Origin: Sphingomicrobium nitratireducens
GTDB taxonomy: Bacteria > Pseudomonadota > Alphaproteobacteria > Sphingomonadales > Sphingomonadaceae
Assembly (NCBI RefSeq): GCF_026157035.1
Contig: NZ_JANJZA010000001.1
Coordinates: 1,963,001 to 2,027,000 of the forward strand
Reading direction: 5' to 3'
Length of the DNA stretch: 64,000 nt
Made by a program: the position numbers and the translations under genes. The notes under the pieces are model-generated. The model was not told the origin of the DNA. It was given only the letters and a program-made list of their open reading frames with translations, and did no database searches. Positions 53,836 through 63,972 of the stretch are shown here, in pieces (the first letter of the stretch is position 1; the number at the start of each line of letters is the position of its first letter).

Positions 53836-55449
53836 CTAGTGGGCGGCGGCAGCGGCCGGTGCGGTCGGATCGGCCGTCAGGCTGGCGGGGTCGAGGAATA
53901 CCTCCGCGCCCGGCCCCAGCGGCAGATCGAGTACCACCCAGCCGATCGTCATCGCCACGCCCATGATGAGGAGCCCGATCGAGAAAGGCAGCATGGTCGC
54001 CGCCAGGCTGCCCAGCCCGAAATTCCTGTCCCAGCGCTGGGCGAAGATCAGGATCAGCGGGAAAAAGGTCATCAGCGGGGTGATGATGTTGGTCGCGCTG
54101 TCGCCGACGCGGTAGGCCGCAGTCGCCATTTCGGGCGTGATGCCGAGCAGCATCAGCATCGGCACCAGCACCGGCCCCAAGAGCGCCCACTTGGCGCTGG
54201 CCGAGCCGACGAACAGGTTGATGAAGGCCGAGACGAGGATGATCGCGGCGAGCAGTGCCCAGGCCGGCAGCCCCGACGAGCCGAGGAAATCCGCGCCGCC
54301 GACCGCGAGGATCAGTCCGAGATTGGACCAGGCGAACATCGCCACGAAGTGCGAGATGGCGAAGGCGAGGACGAGGTAATAGGCCATGTCCTCCATCGAA
54401 CCCGCCATCATCTTCACGAGGTCGCGGTGGTTAGAAATCTTGCCCACCCCGCGTCCGTAGGCCCAGCCCGCGGCGAGGAAGAGGAGGAAGAAGAAGGCCA
54501 CGAGGCTCTGGTAGAAGGGGATGAGACGGCCTTCGGCAGGCGCCGCCTGGTCGACCAGCGGGGTGCCGGGCGCGAACACGAACAGCGCCCACAGGAGACA
54601 CACGCCCAGCACCGCGTAGCCGGCGCCGCGCAGGCCCTTCTTCTCGCCGTCGGTCAGCGGCCGGTCTTCCTGCGGCGCGGCCAGCTTCTCGTCGGCATGG
54701 GCGGGGTCCCACGTGCCCAGCCGCGGCTCGATGATGCGGTCGTTGACGTACCAGATGACGGGCAGGAAGGTGAACGTCATCGCCGCGATGAAGTACCAGT
54801 TGCCCGCGATGTTGGCGGTATAGTCGCCGAACACGGTCTCGACCGACGCCTCGGTGATGCCGAACAGGAGCGCGTCCAATTGTCCCGGGATGAGGTTGGC
54901 GGAAAAGCCTCCGGAGACGCCCGCGAACCCTGCCGCGATGCCCGCGATCGGGTGGCGTCCGGCGGCGTGGAAGATGATGCCCGAGAGCGGGATCAGCACG
55001 ACATAGCCGGCGTCTGCGGCGTGGTTGCCCATCATGCCGACGAATACGACCAGCGGGGTGAGCAGCGCCTTGGGCGCGTTGCGTAGCCCCGCGCGCATCG
55101 CGGTACCGAACAGGCCCGCGCGCTCCGCGACGCCTGCGCCGAGCATCACGACCAGCACGTATCCCAGCGGATGGAAGTGGGTGTAGGTGGTCGGCATTTC
55201 GACCCACAGGCGGCGGATGTTGGCGGGCGAAAGCAGGCTTTCCGCCGCGATCACGCGCGCCGCGCCCGTGTCGGGGTCGATCTCGGCCGGGTGGGTGGCG
55301 GCGAGGCCCGCAAGGTCTGCGACGACGCTGATCACGACGAGGCCGAGGATCAGATAGAAGAAGAGGAAGACGGGGTCGGGCAGCTTGTTGCCGGTGCGCT
55401 CGATCCAGCCGAGCAGGCCCCGGCTCGTCTCCATCGTCGCCTGTGCCAT
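53836..55449 (-). CDS. AbgT-family transporter
   Basis: This 537-aa membrane protein has about 12 helices and belongs to the AbgT family, whose members carry p-aminobenzoyl-glutamate in or drugs and folate precursors out. It shows [38 protein letters not shown] and [18 protein letters not shown], the family's conserved re-entrant and helix motifs. The ATG at 55449 has GGAGGGA upstream. An extended frame before it opposes tdk and is not coding. It is convergent with the TIR gene and divergent from tdk. Confidence 0.93.
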   Translation of the reverse strand: MAQATMETSRGLLGWIERTGNKLPDPVFLFFYLILGLVVISVVADLAGLAATHPAEIDPDTGAARVIAAESLLSPANIRRLWVEMPTTYTHFHPLGYVLVVMLGAGVAERAGLFGTAMRAGLRNAPKALLTPLVVFVGMMGNHAADAGYVVLIPLSGIIFHAAGRHPIAGIAAGFAGVSGGFSANLIPGQLDALLFGITEASVETVFGDYTANIAGNWYFIAAMTFTFLPVIWYVNDRIIEPRLGTWDPAHADEKLAAPQEDRPLTDGEKKGLRGAGYAVLGVCLLWALFVFAPGTPLVDQAAPAEGRLIPFYQSLVAFFFLLFLAAGWAYGRGVGKISNHRDLVKMMAGSMEDMAYYLVLAFAISHFVAMFAWSNLGLILAVGGADFLGSSGLPAWALLAAIILVSAFINLFVGSASAKWALLGPVLVPMLMLLGITPEMATAAYRVGDSATNIITPLMTFFPLILIFAQRWDRNFGLGSLAATMLPFSIGLLIMGVAMTIGWVVLDLPLGPGAEVFLDPASLTADPTAPAAAAAH

Positions 55450-55506
55450 CGCGTCCCTCCCCTTTTGTCGATTGCCGTGGCGCGGCTTGCCGCTAAGCTG
55501 CCGTCC

Positions 55507-56112
55507 ATGGCGAAACTCTATTTCTACTATGCGGCGATGAATGCCGGGAAGTCCACCACGCTGCTCCAGGCCGACTTCAACTATCGCGAGCGGGGCATGG
55601 AAACGATGCTGTGGACCGCCGCGCTCGACGACCGCATGGGCGCGGGCACGATCGGGAGCCGCATCGGACTGACCGCCGACGCGCACCGGTTCGAGAAGGA
55701 CACCGACCTCTTCGCGCGGATCGGGATGGAGCATGAGGCGCGCCCGCTCGACTGCGTGCTGGTCGACGAGGCGCAGTTCCTGACCGAGAGGCAGGTCGAG
55801 GCGCTGGCCGACGTCGCGGACCGGCTCGGCATCCCGGTGCTCTGCTACGGGCTGAGGACCGATTTCCAGGCGCAGCTCTTCCCGGGCTCGGCGGCGCTGC
55901 TCGCGCTGGCGGATGCGCTGGTCGAACTGAAGGCGGTGTGCGAGTGCGGGCGCAAGGCGACCATGAACCTGCGCGTCGACGGCGAGGGCCGCGCGGTCGC
56001 GGCGGGCGCACAGACCGAGATCGGGGGCAACGACCGCTACGTCGCCCTGTGCCGGCGCCACTTCTTCGACCGGCTGCGCGAGGCGGAAGAGCGCGCGGTG
56101 GAGGCCGCCTGA
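55507..56112 (+). CDS. tdk: Thymidine kinase
   Basis: This type II thymidine kinase (201 aa) phosphorylates thymidine in the salvage pathway. The P-loop is [13 protein letters not shown]. The catalytic base E89 is in [10 protein letters not shown] structural zinc ribbon is formed by C145-x-C147 and C182-x2-H185. The ATG at 55507 begins [12 protein letters not shown]. It is divergent from the AbgT gene with 57 bases between. Confidence 0.95.
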   Translation: MAKLYFYYAAMNAGKSTTLLQADFNYRERGMETMLWTAALDDRMGAGTIGSRIGLTADAHRFEKDTDLFARIGMEHEARPLDCVLVDEAQFLTERQVEALADVADRLGIPVLCYGLRTDFQAQLFPGSAALLALADALVELKAVCECGRKATMNLRVDGEGRAVAAGAQTEIGGNDRYVALCRRHFFDRLREAEERAVEAA

Positions 56113-56183
56113 ACGTTCAGCCGCGCTTCATTGCGGCTGTGGCATAAGTTTCGCCAACGCTATGACCTGAAAGGGAAATTGCC

Positions 56184-56552
56184 ATGCTGTCCCTGCTTCT
56201 CGCGTCGGCCGTGCTGGCCGCCAACCCGGGCCACGAGGCCGCGATCGGCGACAAAGAAGTCGCGATCGACTTCGCGCCGGGCGCGATCCGCGAATATTAC
56301 AAGGCCAAGGGCGACCGCCTGTTCGTGCGCTCGCGGACCAACCAGTGGTACCGCATCCAGCTCAACGAAGGCTGCCTCGCTAGGTTCTACGGCGACATCC
56401 ACTTCATGGAAGTGGATTCGGGCATCGACAAGAGGCTCGAGGCCAATGACAGCGTGAGGATCGAGAACCGGCGCGTGTGCCTCGTCGATTCCGTGCGCAC
56501 CAGCGTCGCCCCGCCGCAGGTCGACAGCAACAGCCCGCTTACGACCGACTGA
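56184..56552 (+). CDS. Small exported protein of unknown function
   Basis: This 122-aa protein has a short signal peptide (MLSLLLASAVLAANPG). The mature region has a DFAPGAIREYYKAKGDRLFV stretch and NQWYRIQLNEGCLARF, with two cysteines (in NEGCLAR and RRVCLVD) likely to form a disulphide. It resembles small periplasmic DUF6491-type proteins common in sphingomonads, but I am not certain. An AAAGGGAAA site precedes the ATG. Confidence 0.6.
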   Translation: MLSLLLASAVLAANPGHEAAIGDKEVAIDFAPGAIREYYKAKGDRLFVRSRTNQWYRIQLNEGCLARFYGDIHFMEVDSGIDKRLEANDSVRIENRRVCLVDSVRTSVAPPQVDSNSPLTTD

Positions 56553-56591
56553 GCCCTTGTGCCGCGTGTCCCTGCTGCCTAGGCGGGCGGG

Positions 56592-57482
56592 ATGCATGGC
56601 TGGATCATCATCGACAAGCCCGTCGGCATCGGCTCGACGCCCTGCGTCGGGCGGGTCAAGCGCGTACTCCGACGGCTGGGGGTGAAGAAGCCCAAGGTCG
56701 GCCACGGCGGGACGCTCGACCCGCTCGCCTCGGGCGTGCTGCCGATCGCGATTGGCGAGGCGACCAAGCTCGCCGGCCGGATGCTCGATGCGACCAAGGC
56801 GTACGAGTTCACGGTTCGCTTCGGCGAAGAGACCTCGACGCTCGATGCCGAGGGCGAAGTGGTCGCGACCAGCGACGTAATTCCTTCGCTCCAGGAGATT
56901 GAGGACGTACTGCCCGGCTTCACCGGCACGATCGAGCAGGTACCGCCCGCTTTCTCCGCGCTGAAAGTCGACGGCAAGCGCGCCTACGACCTCGCGAGGA
57001 AGGGCGAGGAGGTGGCGCTCGCGAGCCGCACGGTGGTGATCCACGAGCTGCGGATCGTCGATTTCCAAGAGGGGGCGGCAACCCTGTCCGCGAGCGTGTC
57101 GAAGGGGACGTACATCCGGTCGTTGGCACGGGATATCGCACGCGCCCTTGGAAGCGTAGGGCACGTCACCATGTTGCGACGGACGCGCGCCGGGCCGTTC
57201 GGGCTCGACAAGGCGATTATGCTGGACTTTCTCGACGAAATCGCTAGTGCGCGCGATCTGACGGACAAGCTGATCCCGCTCACCGCGGGGCTGGACGACA
57301 TCCCGGCCTTGCCCGTCTCGCCCGAAGAAGCCCGCCTGATCCGCCACGGACAGCGACTTTCAGGGCACCCCGCACCGCCGGGCCAGTATTTCGCGATGGA
57401 CCAAGAGGTCCCGGTCGCGCTGGTCGAGGTGGAGGAGAATGGCGAGGTCGCCGTGGTCCGCGGGTTCAACTTGAACGAATAA
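56592..57482 (+). CDS. truB: tRNA pseudouridine(55) synthase
   Basis: This enzyme makes pseudouridine 55 in the T-loop of tRNAs. The protein has 296 aa. The N-terminal [11 protein letters not shown] and the catalytic Asp D43 in [14 protein letters not shown] are present, together with the [10 protein letters not shown] and [18 protein letters not shown] segments. It heads the truB-rpsO-pnp part of the translation series. Confidence 0.95.
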   Translation: MHGWIIIDKPVGIGSTPCVGRVKRVLRRLGVKKPKVGHGGTLDPLASGVLPIAIGEATKLAGRMLDATKAYEFTVRFGEETSTLDAEGEVVATSDVIPSLQEIEDVLPGFTGTIEQVPPAFSALKVDGKRAYDLARKGEEVALASRTVVIHELRIVDFQEGAATLSASVSKGTYIRSLARDIARALGSVGHVTMLRRTRAGPFGLDKAIMLDFLDEIASARDLTDKLIPLTAGLDDIPALPVSPEEARLIRHGQRLSGHPAPPGQYFAMDQEVPVALVEVEENGEVAVVRGFNLNE

Positions 57483-57493
57483 GGAGTATGCCG

Positions 57494-57763
57494 ATGTCGA
57501 TCACTGCCGAGCGTAAGGCCGAGCTGATCAAGGAACATGGTCGCGGCGAAGGCGACACGGGTTCGCCCGAGGTCCAGGTCGCGATCCTCACCGACCGCAT
57601 CCTGACGCTGACCGAACACTTCAAGGGTCACGCGAAGGACAACCACTCGCGCCGCGGCCTGCTGATGATGGTCAACAAGCGTCGCAGCCTGCTCGACTAC
57701 CTGAAGCGCAAGGATCATGCGCGCTACGCCGACCTCATCAAAAAGCTGGGTCTGCGCAAGTAA
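57494..57763 (+). CDS. rpsO: 30S ribosomal protein S15
   Basis: This 89-aa protein binds 16S rRNA helices 20-22 early in small-subunit assembly. The family signature is [16 protein letters not shown], followed by [23 protein letters not shown] 57494 was chosen because AAGGAG (57481-57486) lies 7 bases before it; the ATG at 57488 would be one base from that site. It is followed by pnp. Confidence 0.97.
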   Translation: MSITAERKAELIKEHGRGEGDTGSPEVQVAILTDRILTLTEHFKGHAKDNHSRRGLLMMVNKRRSLLDYLKRKDHARYADLIKKLGLRK

Positions 57764-57777
57764 ACCGAATTTCACGG

Positions 57778-57798
57778 AGGGCGCCCACGCGGCGCCCT
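57778..57798 (+). promoter_or_regulatory. GC stem-loop in the rpsO-pnp spacer
   Basis: AGGGCGCC (57778-57785) and GGCGCCCT (57791-57798) form an 8-bp perfect stem with a 5-base loop. It lacks a long T-run. In other bacteria a hairpin in this spacer is cut by RNase III for pnp autoregulation; that role here is inference. Confidence 0.45.
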
Positions 57799-57933
57799 TC
57801 GCTTATCCGGGCCCCCGCAATCCGGCGGACGGCCAAGATGGGGCACCAAAGAAAACGCCCCGAACCGCGACGGACCGGTCAGTCCGTCAATTGAAAGAGG
57901 CCCCGCGGGCATCCGGCCCCGGGTGACAAACAT

Positions 57934-60267
57934 ATGTTCGATGTGAAAACTGTTGAAATCGATCTTGGCGGCCAGACCCTCAAGCTCGAAACGGGCCGTA
58001 TCGCCCGCCAGGCCGACGGCGCGGTGCTCGCGACCCTCGGCGAAACCGTGGTGCTGTGCGCCGTGACCGCCGCCAAGAGCGTGCGCGAAGGGCAGGACTT
58101 CTTCCCGCTCACCGTCCACTACCAGGAAAAATTCTCGGCCGCCGGGCGCATCCCGGGCGGCTTCTTCAAGCGCGAAGGCCGCGCGACGGAGAAGGAAACG
58201 CTGACCAGCCGTCTGATCGACCGCCCGGTCCGCCCGCTCTTCCCCGAAGGCTTCTACAACGAGATCAACGTCATCGCCCAGGTGCTGAGCTATGACGGCG
58301 AGAACGAGCCCGACATCCTGGCGATGATCGCCGCGTCGGCCGCGCTCACCATTTCGGGCGTGCCCTTCATGGGCCCGATCGGCGCCGCGCGCGTCGGCTT
58401 CGTCGACGGCGAATACGTCCTCAACCCCAAGCTCGACGGCATCTTCGAGGAAGGTCGTCTCGACCTCGTCGTCGCCGCCACCCGCAACGCGGTGATGATG
58501 GTGGAATCGGAAGCCAAGGAGCTGACCGAGGACGAGATGCTGGGCGCGGTCCAGTTCGCGCACGAGGCCAGCAAGAAGGTCGTCGACGCGATCATCCAGC
58601 TCGCCGAGAAGGCGGCCAAGGATCCGTGGGAAATCGACATGTCGGACGACACGTCGGCGATCAAGGACAAGCTCAAGGGCATCATCGGCAAGGATATCGC
58701 CGCCGCCTACAAGCTGACCGACAAGTCGGAGCGTTCCAACGCCCTCAACGCCGCGCGCGAGAAGGCCAAGGAAGCGTTCGCGTCGGAAGAGCCGCAGACC
58801 CAGATGGTCGCCAACAAGGCGGTCAAGAAGCTGGAAGCCGAAATCGTTCGCGGTGCCATCCTCAAGGACGGCCAGCGCATCGACGGCCGCAAGACCACCC
58901 AGGTTCGCCCGATCGAGGCGATGGTCGGCCTCCTGCCCCGTACCCACGGTTCGGCGCTGTTCACCCGTGGCGAGACGCAGGCGATCTGCACCACCACGCT
59001 TGGCACCAAGGACGCCGAGCAGATGATCGACGGTCTCGAGGGCCTCAGCTACTCGCCGTTCATGCTGCACTACAACTTCCCGCCCTATTCGGTCGGCGAA
59101 GTGGGCCGCTTCGGCTTCACCAGCCGCCGCGAGACCGGTCACGGCAAGCTCGCCTGGCGCGCGCTGCACCCGGTGCTGCCGTCCGCGGAGGACTTCCCCT
59201 ACACGATCCGCATCCTGTCGGACATCACCGAGAGCAACGGCTCGTCCTCGATGGCGACCGTGTGCGGCGGCTGTCTGTCGATGATGGACGCCGGCGTTCC
59301 GATCGAGCGCCCCGTCTCGGGCATCGCGATGGGCCTGATCCTCGAGGGTGACGACTACACCGTCCTGTCGGACATCCTGGGCGACGAGGACCACCTCGGC
59401 GACATGGACTTCAAGGTGGCCGGCACCAGCGAAGGCATCACCTCGCTGCAGATGGACATCAAGGTCGCGGGGATCACCCCCGAGATCATGAAGACCGCGC
59501 TCGAGCAGGCCAAGGAAGGCCGTGCGCACATTCTGGGCGAAATGACCAAGGCGCTGGGCGAAGCCCGCACCGAGCTGTCGGCCCACGCGCCGCGCATCGA
59601 GACGATGCAGATCGCCAAGGACAAGATCCGCGAAGTGATCGGCACCGGCGGCAAGGTCATCCGCGAGATCGTCGCGGAGACCGGCGCCAAGGTCGACATC
59701 GACGACGAGGGCGTGATCAAGATCTCCTCGTCGGACGTCTCGCAGATCGAGGCCGCCAAGAAGTGGATCGAAGGCATCGTGGTCGAGCCCGAAGTCGGCA
59801 CGATCTACACCGGCAAGGTCGCCAACATCGTCGATTTCGGCGCGTTCGTGACCTTCATGCCGGGCAAGGACGGTCTGGTCCACGTCTCGGAGATCAAGAA
59901 CGAGCGCGTCGAGAACGTCCGTGACGTCCTCGAGGAAGGCCAGGAAGTGAAGGTCAAGCTCCTCGAGATCGACCAGCGCGGCAAGGTCCGCCTGTCGATG
60001 CGCCTGGTCGACCAGGAAACCGGCGAGGAACTTGAAGACACCCGCCCGCCGCGCGAAAAGGGTCCGCGCCGCGAGCGTGGCGATCGCGGTGACCGCGGCG
60101 ATCGTGGTGACCGTGGCGGCCGTGGCGGCCGCGGTGGCCGTGACGGCGGTCGTGACGGCGGCCGTGGCCGTGGTCCGCGCCGCGAGAAGAGCGAGGACAA
60201 TGGCGGCGATCGGGGCGAACCCGAGTTCGCGCCGGCCTTCCTCACCGGCGATCGCGACGACGACTAA
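57934..60267 (+). CDS. pnp: Polyribonucleotide nucleotidyltransferase (PNPase)
   Basis: This is the phosphorolytic 3'-5' exoribonuclease of the RNA degradosome. The protein has 777 aa: two RNase PH domains (about 1-215 and 310-545), a KH domain ([17 protein letters not shown] near 565) and an S1 domain ([17 protein letters not shown] near 630-700). The catalytic-domain segment [16 protein letters not shown] is present. After the S1 domain a disordered tail (about 705-777) is rich in RGD and RGG units (about 715-748). Such tails are common in sphingomonad PNPases and may bind RNA. A strong terminator follows. Confidence 0.97.
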   Translation: MFDVKTVEIDLGGQTLKLETGRIARQADGAVLATLGETVVLCAVTAAKSVREGQDFFPLTVHYQEKFSAAGRIPGGFFKREGRATEKETLTSRLIDRPVRPLFPEGFYNEINVIAQVLSYDGENEPDILAMIAASAALTISGVPFMGPIGAARVGFVDGEYVLNPKLDGIFEEGRLDLVVAATRNAVMMVESEAKELTEDEMLGAVQFAHEASKKVVDAIIQLAEKAAKDPWEIDMSDDTSAIKDKLKGIIGKDIAAAYKLTDKSERSNALNAAREKAKEAFASEEPQTQMVANKAVKKLEAEIVRGAILKDGQRIDGRKTTQVRPIEAMVGLLPRTHGSALFTRGETQAICTTTLGTKDAEQMIDGLEGLSYSPFMLHYNFPPYSVGEVGRFGFTSRRETGHGKLAWRALHPVLPSAEDFPYTIRILSDITESNGSSSMATVCGGCLSMMDAGVPIERPVSGIAMGLILEGDDYTVLSDILGDEDHLGDMDFKVAGTSEGITSLQMDIKVAGITPEIMKTALEQAKEGRAHILGEMTKALGEARTELSAHAPRIETMQIAKDKIREVIGTGGKVIREIVAETGAKVDIDDEGVIKISSSDVSQIEAAKKWIEGIVVEPEVGTIYTGKVANIVDFGAFVTFMPGKDGLVHVSEIKNERVENVRDVLEEGQEVKVKLLEIDQRGKVRLSMRLVDQETGEELEDTRPPREKGPRRERGDRGDRGDRGDRGGRGGRGGRDGGRDGGRGRGPRREKSEDNGGDRGEPEFAPAFLTGDRDDD

Positions 60268-60294
60268 GCGTCGTCTTCGCGCAAGCGAGAACAG

Positions 60295-60326
60295 AGCCCC
60301 CGGCCGGAAACGGTCGGGGGCTTTTT
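60295..60326 (+). terminator. Rho-independent terminator after pnp
   Basis: An 11-bp stem with one G-U pair is formed by AGCCCCCGGCC (60295-60305) and GGTCGGGGGCT (60312-60322). It has a 6-base loop GGAAAC and a T5 run (60322-60326). Confidence 0.92.
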
Positions 60327-60445
60327 CATGGGCGGTTGCATTCTGGCTCGCAGCCCTTAAATGGGGCCCGACCGGCCGCCCGCGTGGCGGCCTAATTCAT
60401 TGAACGGAAGAGCTTTTCGCCTCCGCGCGCGGCATTGCCCGCCGG

Positions 60446-61939
60446 ATGCGTCCCCTTGCCATGACCAGTCTGACCGCCATCCGCCGCGAATGGTTCGCCA
60501 CGCCGCGCGCCGACATCCTTGCCGGCCTCGTCGTCGCGCTCGCCCTCATTCCCGAAGCGATCGGTTTTTCGATCATCGCGGGCGTCGACCCGCGCGTCGG
60601 GCTCTACGCCAGCTTCTCGATCGCGGTGATCATCGCGCTGGTCGGCGGGCGCCCGGGCATGATCTCGGCGGCGACCGCGGCGGTCGCGGTGCTGGTCGTC
60701 CCGCTGGTGCGCGACTACGGGGTCGACTACCTGTTCGCCGCGACCGTGCTGATGGGGGTGATCCAGCTGGTCGCGGGTTTCCTGCGCTTCGACCGGCTGA
60801 TGCAGTTCGTCTCGCGCTCGGTCATCACCGGCTTCGTCAACGCGCTCGCCATCCTCATCTTCATGGCGCAGCTGCCCCAGCTGATCGGCGTCACCTGGCA
60901 GACCTATGCGATGGTCGCGGCCGGGCTGGCCGTCATCTACCTGTTCCCGCGCGTCACGCGCGCGATCCCCTCGCCGCTGGTCGCGATCGTCCTCCTGACG
61001 ATCGTCGCCATCGCGATGGGCATTCCGGTCAACCGGATCGGCGACATGGGCGCACTCCCCGACGCGCTGCCCACCTTCGCGTTGCCGCAGGTGCCGTTCA
61101 GCCTGGAAACGCTGTCGATCATCCTGCCTTATTCGCTCACCATGGCGGCGGTCGGCATGCTGGAATCGCTGCTCACCGCGCAGATCGTCGACGATCTCAC
61201 CGACACCGGCTCGAACAAGGCACGTGAAGTGCGCGGCCAGGGCATCGCCAATTTCGTCACCGGCTTCCTCGGCGGCATGGGCGGCTGCGCGATGATCGGC
61301 CAGTCGGTCATCAACGTGAAGTCGGGCGGCCACGGGCGCCTGTCGGCCTTCGTCGCGGGCAGCGTGCTCCTGTTCCTGATCGTCGTGCTTGGCCCGTGGG
61401 TCGCGCAGATCCCGATGCCGGCGCTGGTCGCGGTGATGATCATGGTCTCGATCGGGACATTCTCGTGGTCCTCGATCCGCGACCTCAGGCGCCATCCGTG
61501 GCACAGCTCGGTGGTGATGCTGGCGACCGTCGTGACCGTCGTCGCGACGCACGATCTCGCCAAGGGCGTGCTCGCGGGCGTGCTTCTTTCGGGCGTCTTC
61601 TTCGCCAACAAGGTCGGGCGCCAGTTCGCGATGGGCAGCGCGCTGTCGGGCGACGGGCATTCGCGCACCTACCACGTTACCGGCGAAGTGTTCTTCGCCT
61701 CGGTCGACCGCTTCGTCGCGGGCTTCGACTTCAAGGAAGTGCTCGAGCACGTGACGATCGACGTGTCGACCGCGCACTTCTGGGACATTTCCGCGGTCGC
61801 CGCGCTCGACAAGGTGGTGATGAAGTTCCGCCGCGAAGGCGCCGAAGTCTTCGTCGTCGGTCTCAACCGCGCCAGCGCCTCGATGGTCGACCGGTTCGGC
61901 ACCCCAGATACCAAGAACAAGGCGCTCGCCTCGCTGTAA
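60446..61939 (+). CDS. SulP-family anion transporter with STAS domain
   Basis: This 497-aa inner-membrane protein of the SLC26/SulP family transports sulfate, bicarbonate or another anion. It has about 12 helices ([39 protein letters not shown]) and a short C-terminal STAS-like domain (about 410-490) with [21 protein letters not shown]. The sequence is closer to the short bicarbonate/sulfate group than to CysP. ATG 60446 was used; ATG 60461 is an equally plausible start. The Usp gene follows after 13 bases. Confidence 0.9.
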   Translation: MRPLAMTSLTAIRREWFATPRADILAGLVVALALIPEAIGFSIIAGVDPRVGLYASFSIAVIIALVGGRPGMISAATAAVAVLVVPLVRDYGVDYLFAATVLMGVIQLVAGFLRFDRLMQFVSRSVITGFVNALAILIFMAQLPQLIGVTWQTYAMVAAGLAVIYLFPRVTRAIPSPLVAIVLLTIVAIAMGIPVNRIGDMGALPDALPTFALPQVPFSLETLSIILPYSLTMAAVGMLESLLTAQIVDDLTDTGSNKAREVRGQGIANFVTGFLGGMGGCAMIGQSVINVKSGGHGRLSAFVAGSVLLFLIVVLGPWVAQIPMPALVAVMIMVSIGTFSWSSIRDLRRHPWHSSVVMLATVVTVVATHDLAKGVLAGVLLSGVFFANKVGRQFAMGSALSGDGHSRTYHVTGEVFFASVDRFVAGFDFKEVLEHVTIDVSTAHFWDISAVAALDKVVMKFRREGAEVFVVGLNRASASMVDRFGTPDTKNKALASL

Positions 61940-61952
61940 GGACAAGCATCCC

Positions 61953-62798
61953 ATGAAGCTCCTCGCCTGCCTCGATTTCAGCCAGTACGCGACCAGCGTC
62001 GCCGACCATGCCGCGTGGGTCGCCTCGCGCCTCGACGCGTCGGTCGAACTGCTCCACGTCCTCCAGCGCGCCGACGCGCTCGAGGCGCGCCGCGACCTGT
62101 CGGGCGCGATCGGCCTCGGCGCGCGCTCCAACCTGATGGAAGAGCTGGTCAGCATCGAGGAAAGCCAGTCGCGCATCGAGCGCGACCAGGGCGCCGCGCT
62201 GCTCGAAGGCGCGGCGGCCAGGCTGCGCGACGCGGGGGTCATCGACCTCGCCACGCTCCAGCGCCATGGCGACATCGTCGAGACCGTCATCGAGCGCGAG
62301 GAAGGCGCCGACCTCGTCGTCATTGGCAAGCGCGGCGAACATGCCGACTTTGCGCGCGGGCACCTGGGCTCCAAGATCGAGCGGGTGGTGCGCCAGAGCG
62401 TCAAGCCGGTGCTCGTCGCCAGCCGCGCCTTCAAGCCGATCGAAACCGTGATGGTCGCGTTCGACGGCGGGCCGTCGGCGAAGAAGGCGGTCGAATTCGT
62501 CGCCGCCTCTCCCTTGTTCGAGGGAACGCAGGTCCATCTCGTGATGATCGGGTCGAGCAACAAGAAACAGCGCGATGCGCTGCGCTGGGCGCGCGAGACG
62601 CTGGGCGAGCGGCTGAAGGCGTCCGACCTCCTGTCGGGCGATGTCGAAGCCAAGCTCAAACAGGAAGCGGCGGGTCGCGGCGCCGACCTCGTGGTGATGG
62701 GCGCCTACGGGCACAGCCCGCTTCGCAGCCTCATCGTCGGGTCGACCACGACCGCGATGCTGCGTGCGCTGCCGCTTCCCGTCCTGCTGTTCCGCTAG
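61953..62798 (+). CDS. Tandem universal stress protein (two UspA domains)
   Basis: This 281-aa cytoplasmic protein has two UspA domains (about 1-150 and 155-281). Domain one ends in VVIGKRGEHADFARGHLGSK and domain two in VVMGAYGHSPLRSLIVGSTT. Both carry the G-x2-G-x(8-9)-G-(S/T) ATP-binding pattern, best in the second (GAYGHSPLRSLIVGSTT). It is cotranscribed with the SulP gene, suggesting that it regulates the transporter. Confidence 0.92.
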   Translation: MKLLACLDFSQYATSVADHAAWVASRLDASVELLHVLQRADALEARRDLSGAIGLGARSNLMEELVSIEESQSRIERDQGAALLEGAAARLRDAGVIDLATLQRHGDIVETVIEREEGADLVVIGKRGEHADFARGHLGSKIERVVRQSVKPVLVASRAFKPIETVMVAFDGGPSAKKAVEFVAASPLFEGTQVHLVMIGSSNKKQRDALRWARETLGERLKASDLLSGDVEAKLKQEAAGRGADLVVMGAYGHSPLRSLIVGSTTTAMLRALPLPVLLFR

Positions 62799-62810
62799 GC
62801 CCGGGCACAA

Positions 62811-62837
62811 AAAAAGCCGCCCCGAAAGGCGGCTTTT
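62811..62837. terminator. Bidirectional terminator between usp and tRNA-Ala
   Basis: The stem AAAAGCCGCC (62812-62821) pairs with GGCGGCTTTT (62828-62837) around the 6-base loop CCGAAA. The A-run on the left and T-run on the right allow use in either direction. Confidence 0.9.
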
Positions 62838-62848
62838 CCCGGTGCGGA

Positions 62849-62924
62849 TGGTGGAGCTAGGGGGATTCGAACCCCCGACCTCTGCAGTGCGATTGCAGCG
62901 CTCTCCCAACTGAGCTACAGCCCC
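62849..62924 (-). tRNA. tRNA-Ala (anticodon CGC)
   Basis: On the minus strand the acceptor GGGGCTG pairs with TAGCTCC, including the G3-U70 wobble that identifies alanine tRNAs. The anticodon stem CTGCA/TGCAG holds the loop ATCGCAC with anticodon CGC. The T-arm is GGGGG-TTCGAAT-CCCCC, and the discriminator A and CCA are encoded (62849-62852). Confidence 0.97.
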
Positions 62925-63023
62925 GCACCCGTCCGGTGAAGCGGCTCTCTAGCGCCACTTTGCGCCTCATGCAACGCCTGATCGGCAGTTTGCCTCGACC
63001 CAGCGTTTCCACGCCCCCTCGCC

Positions 63024-63049
63024 GGAACGCAATCACAAGCAAAACCGTT
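63024..63049 (+). promoter_or_regulatory. Candidate EcfG-type general stress promoter
   Basis: GGAAC (63024-63028), a 17-base spacer and CGTT (63046-63049) match the alphaproteobacterial EcfG consensus GGAAC-N16/17-CGTT exactly. The pair lies 66 bases before the DUF2171 gene. Confidence 0.7.
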
Positions 63050-63114
63050 GTTTTTCCGACTGTTACGCGCATTCGGCGCGTGGCTTTTTGTAACCAGTAA
63101 AGGGAGAAACGACC

Positions 63115-63972
63115 ATGGCATATGATCGCTATGACACCAGGACGAGGCGCGAGAATCGTAACGAGGAACGCCGCCCCCGCAGCCTTGGTCGCAGTTATGG
63201 TCGCGAAGGATATCGCGACCTTGATTACGACCGCTCAGACCGCGACTTCTTCGAACGCGCTTCGGACGAGGTCCGCAGCTGGTTCGGGGACGACCGCGCC
63301 GGACGCCGCCGCGAGCTGGACGAGCGCTATGACGAGCGAGGCCAATGGGGCCAGCGTCCGCGCTTCGAGAATGAAGGCTATCGCCGCCCCTACACGGGTC
63401 GTCGCTACGAACGCACGCCGTTCGAGACGAGCGAATTCGACCGTAGCGACCGCTACGATTTCGATCGCGGCTACACGCAGAACCGCTTCGATCGCGGGCA
63501 GACGCAGGCCGAATATACCGGCTTCGATCGCGACTATTCGAACTGGCGCAACCGCCAGATCGACGAGCTCGACCGCGACTATGACGAGTGGCGCACCGAG
63601 AATGCCCGTCGCTTCGACGACGAATTCTCGAACTGGCGCAGCGAGCGGATGAGCAAGCGCGAGATGATGCGCACGATCCCCGAGCATGCCGAAGTCGTCG
63701 ATTGCGACGGCACCCATGTCGGCACGATCGACAAGATCGTCGGCGACCGCATGATCCTCACCAAGAAGGACAGCGACGACGGTCACCACCATTCGCTGAA
63801 CTGTCGCCATCTCGACCGTGTCGAGGGCAACAAGGTGATGCTCAACCTGACCGCCGACAAGGCGCAAAACGAGTGGCGCGATGAAGATACGCGCCGTGCG
63901 CTCGGCGAGCGGATGGACCAGGGCCAGGACGGGCCGCACATGCTCAATCGCAGCTTTGCGGACACCTACTAG
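63115..63972 (+). CDS. Low-complexity protein with C-terminal DUF2171 domain
   Basis: This 285-aa protein consists of about 180 disordered residues rich in R, D, Y, E and G and a C-terminal domain (about 185-265) of the DUF2171 kind (HAEVVDCDGTHVGTIDKI, GDRMILTKKD). The N-terminal part has a SWFGDDRAGRRRELDERYDE element and a repeated FDRDYSNWRNRQID / FDDEFSNWRSERMS pattern. No membrane helix or signal peptide is present, so it is probably cytoplasmic. A GGGAGA ribosome site precedes the ATG. A consensus EcfG promoter upstream points to general stress expression. Molecular function is unknown. Confidence 0.75.
   Translation: MAYDRYDTRTRRENRNEERRPRSLGRSYGREGYRDLDYDRSDRDFFERASDEVRSWFGDDRAGRRRELDERYDERGQWGQRPRFENEGYRRPYTGRRYERTPFETSEFDRSDRYDFDRGYTQNRFDRGQTQAEYTGFDRDYSNWRNRQIDELDRDYDEWRTENARRFDDEFSNWRSERMSKREMMRTIPEHAEVVDCDGTHVGTIDKIVGDRMILTKKDSDDGHHHSLNCRHLDRVEGNKVMLNLTADKAQNEWRDEDTRRALGERMDQGQDGPHMLNRSFADTY

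Noticed and set aside
53836-56061. An N-terminally extended AbgT protein of over 700 residues
   Set aside because: The extra 200 residues are antisense to tdk, whereas the ATG at 55449 has a good ribosome site and gives the normal family length.
60076-60180. Short tandem DNA repeats that could suggest a CRISPR-like array
   Set aside because: They are in-frame codons of the PNPase RG-rich tail, with no spacers and no cas genes.
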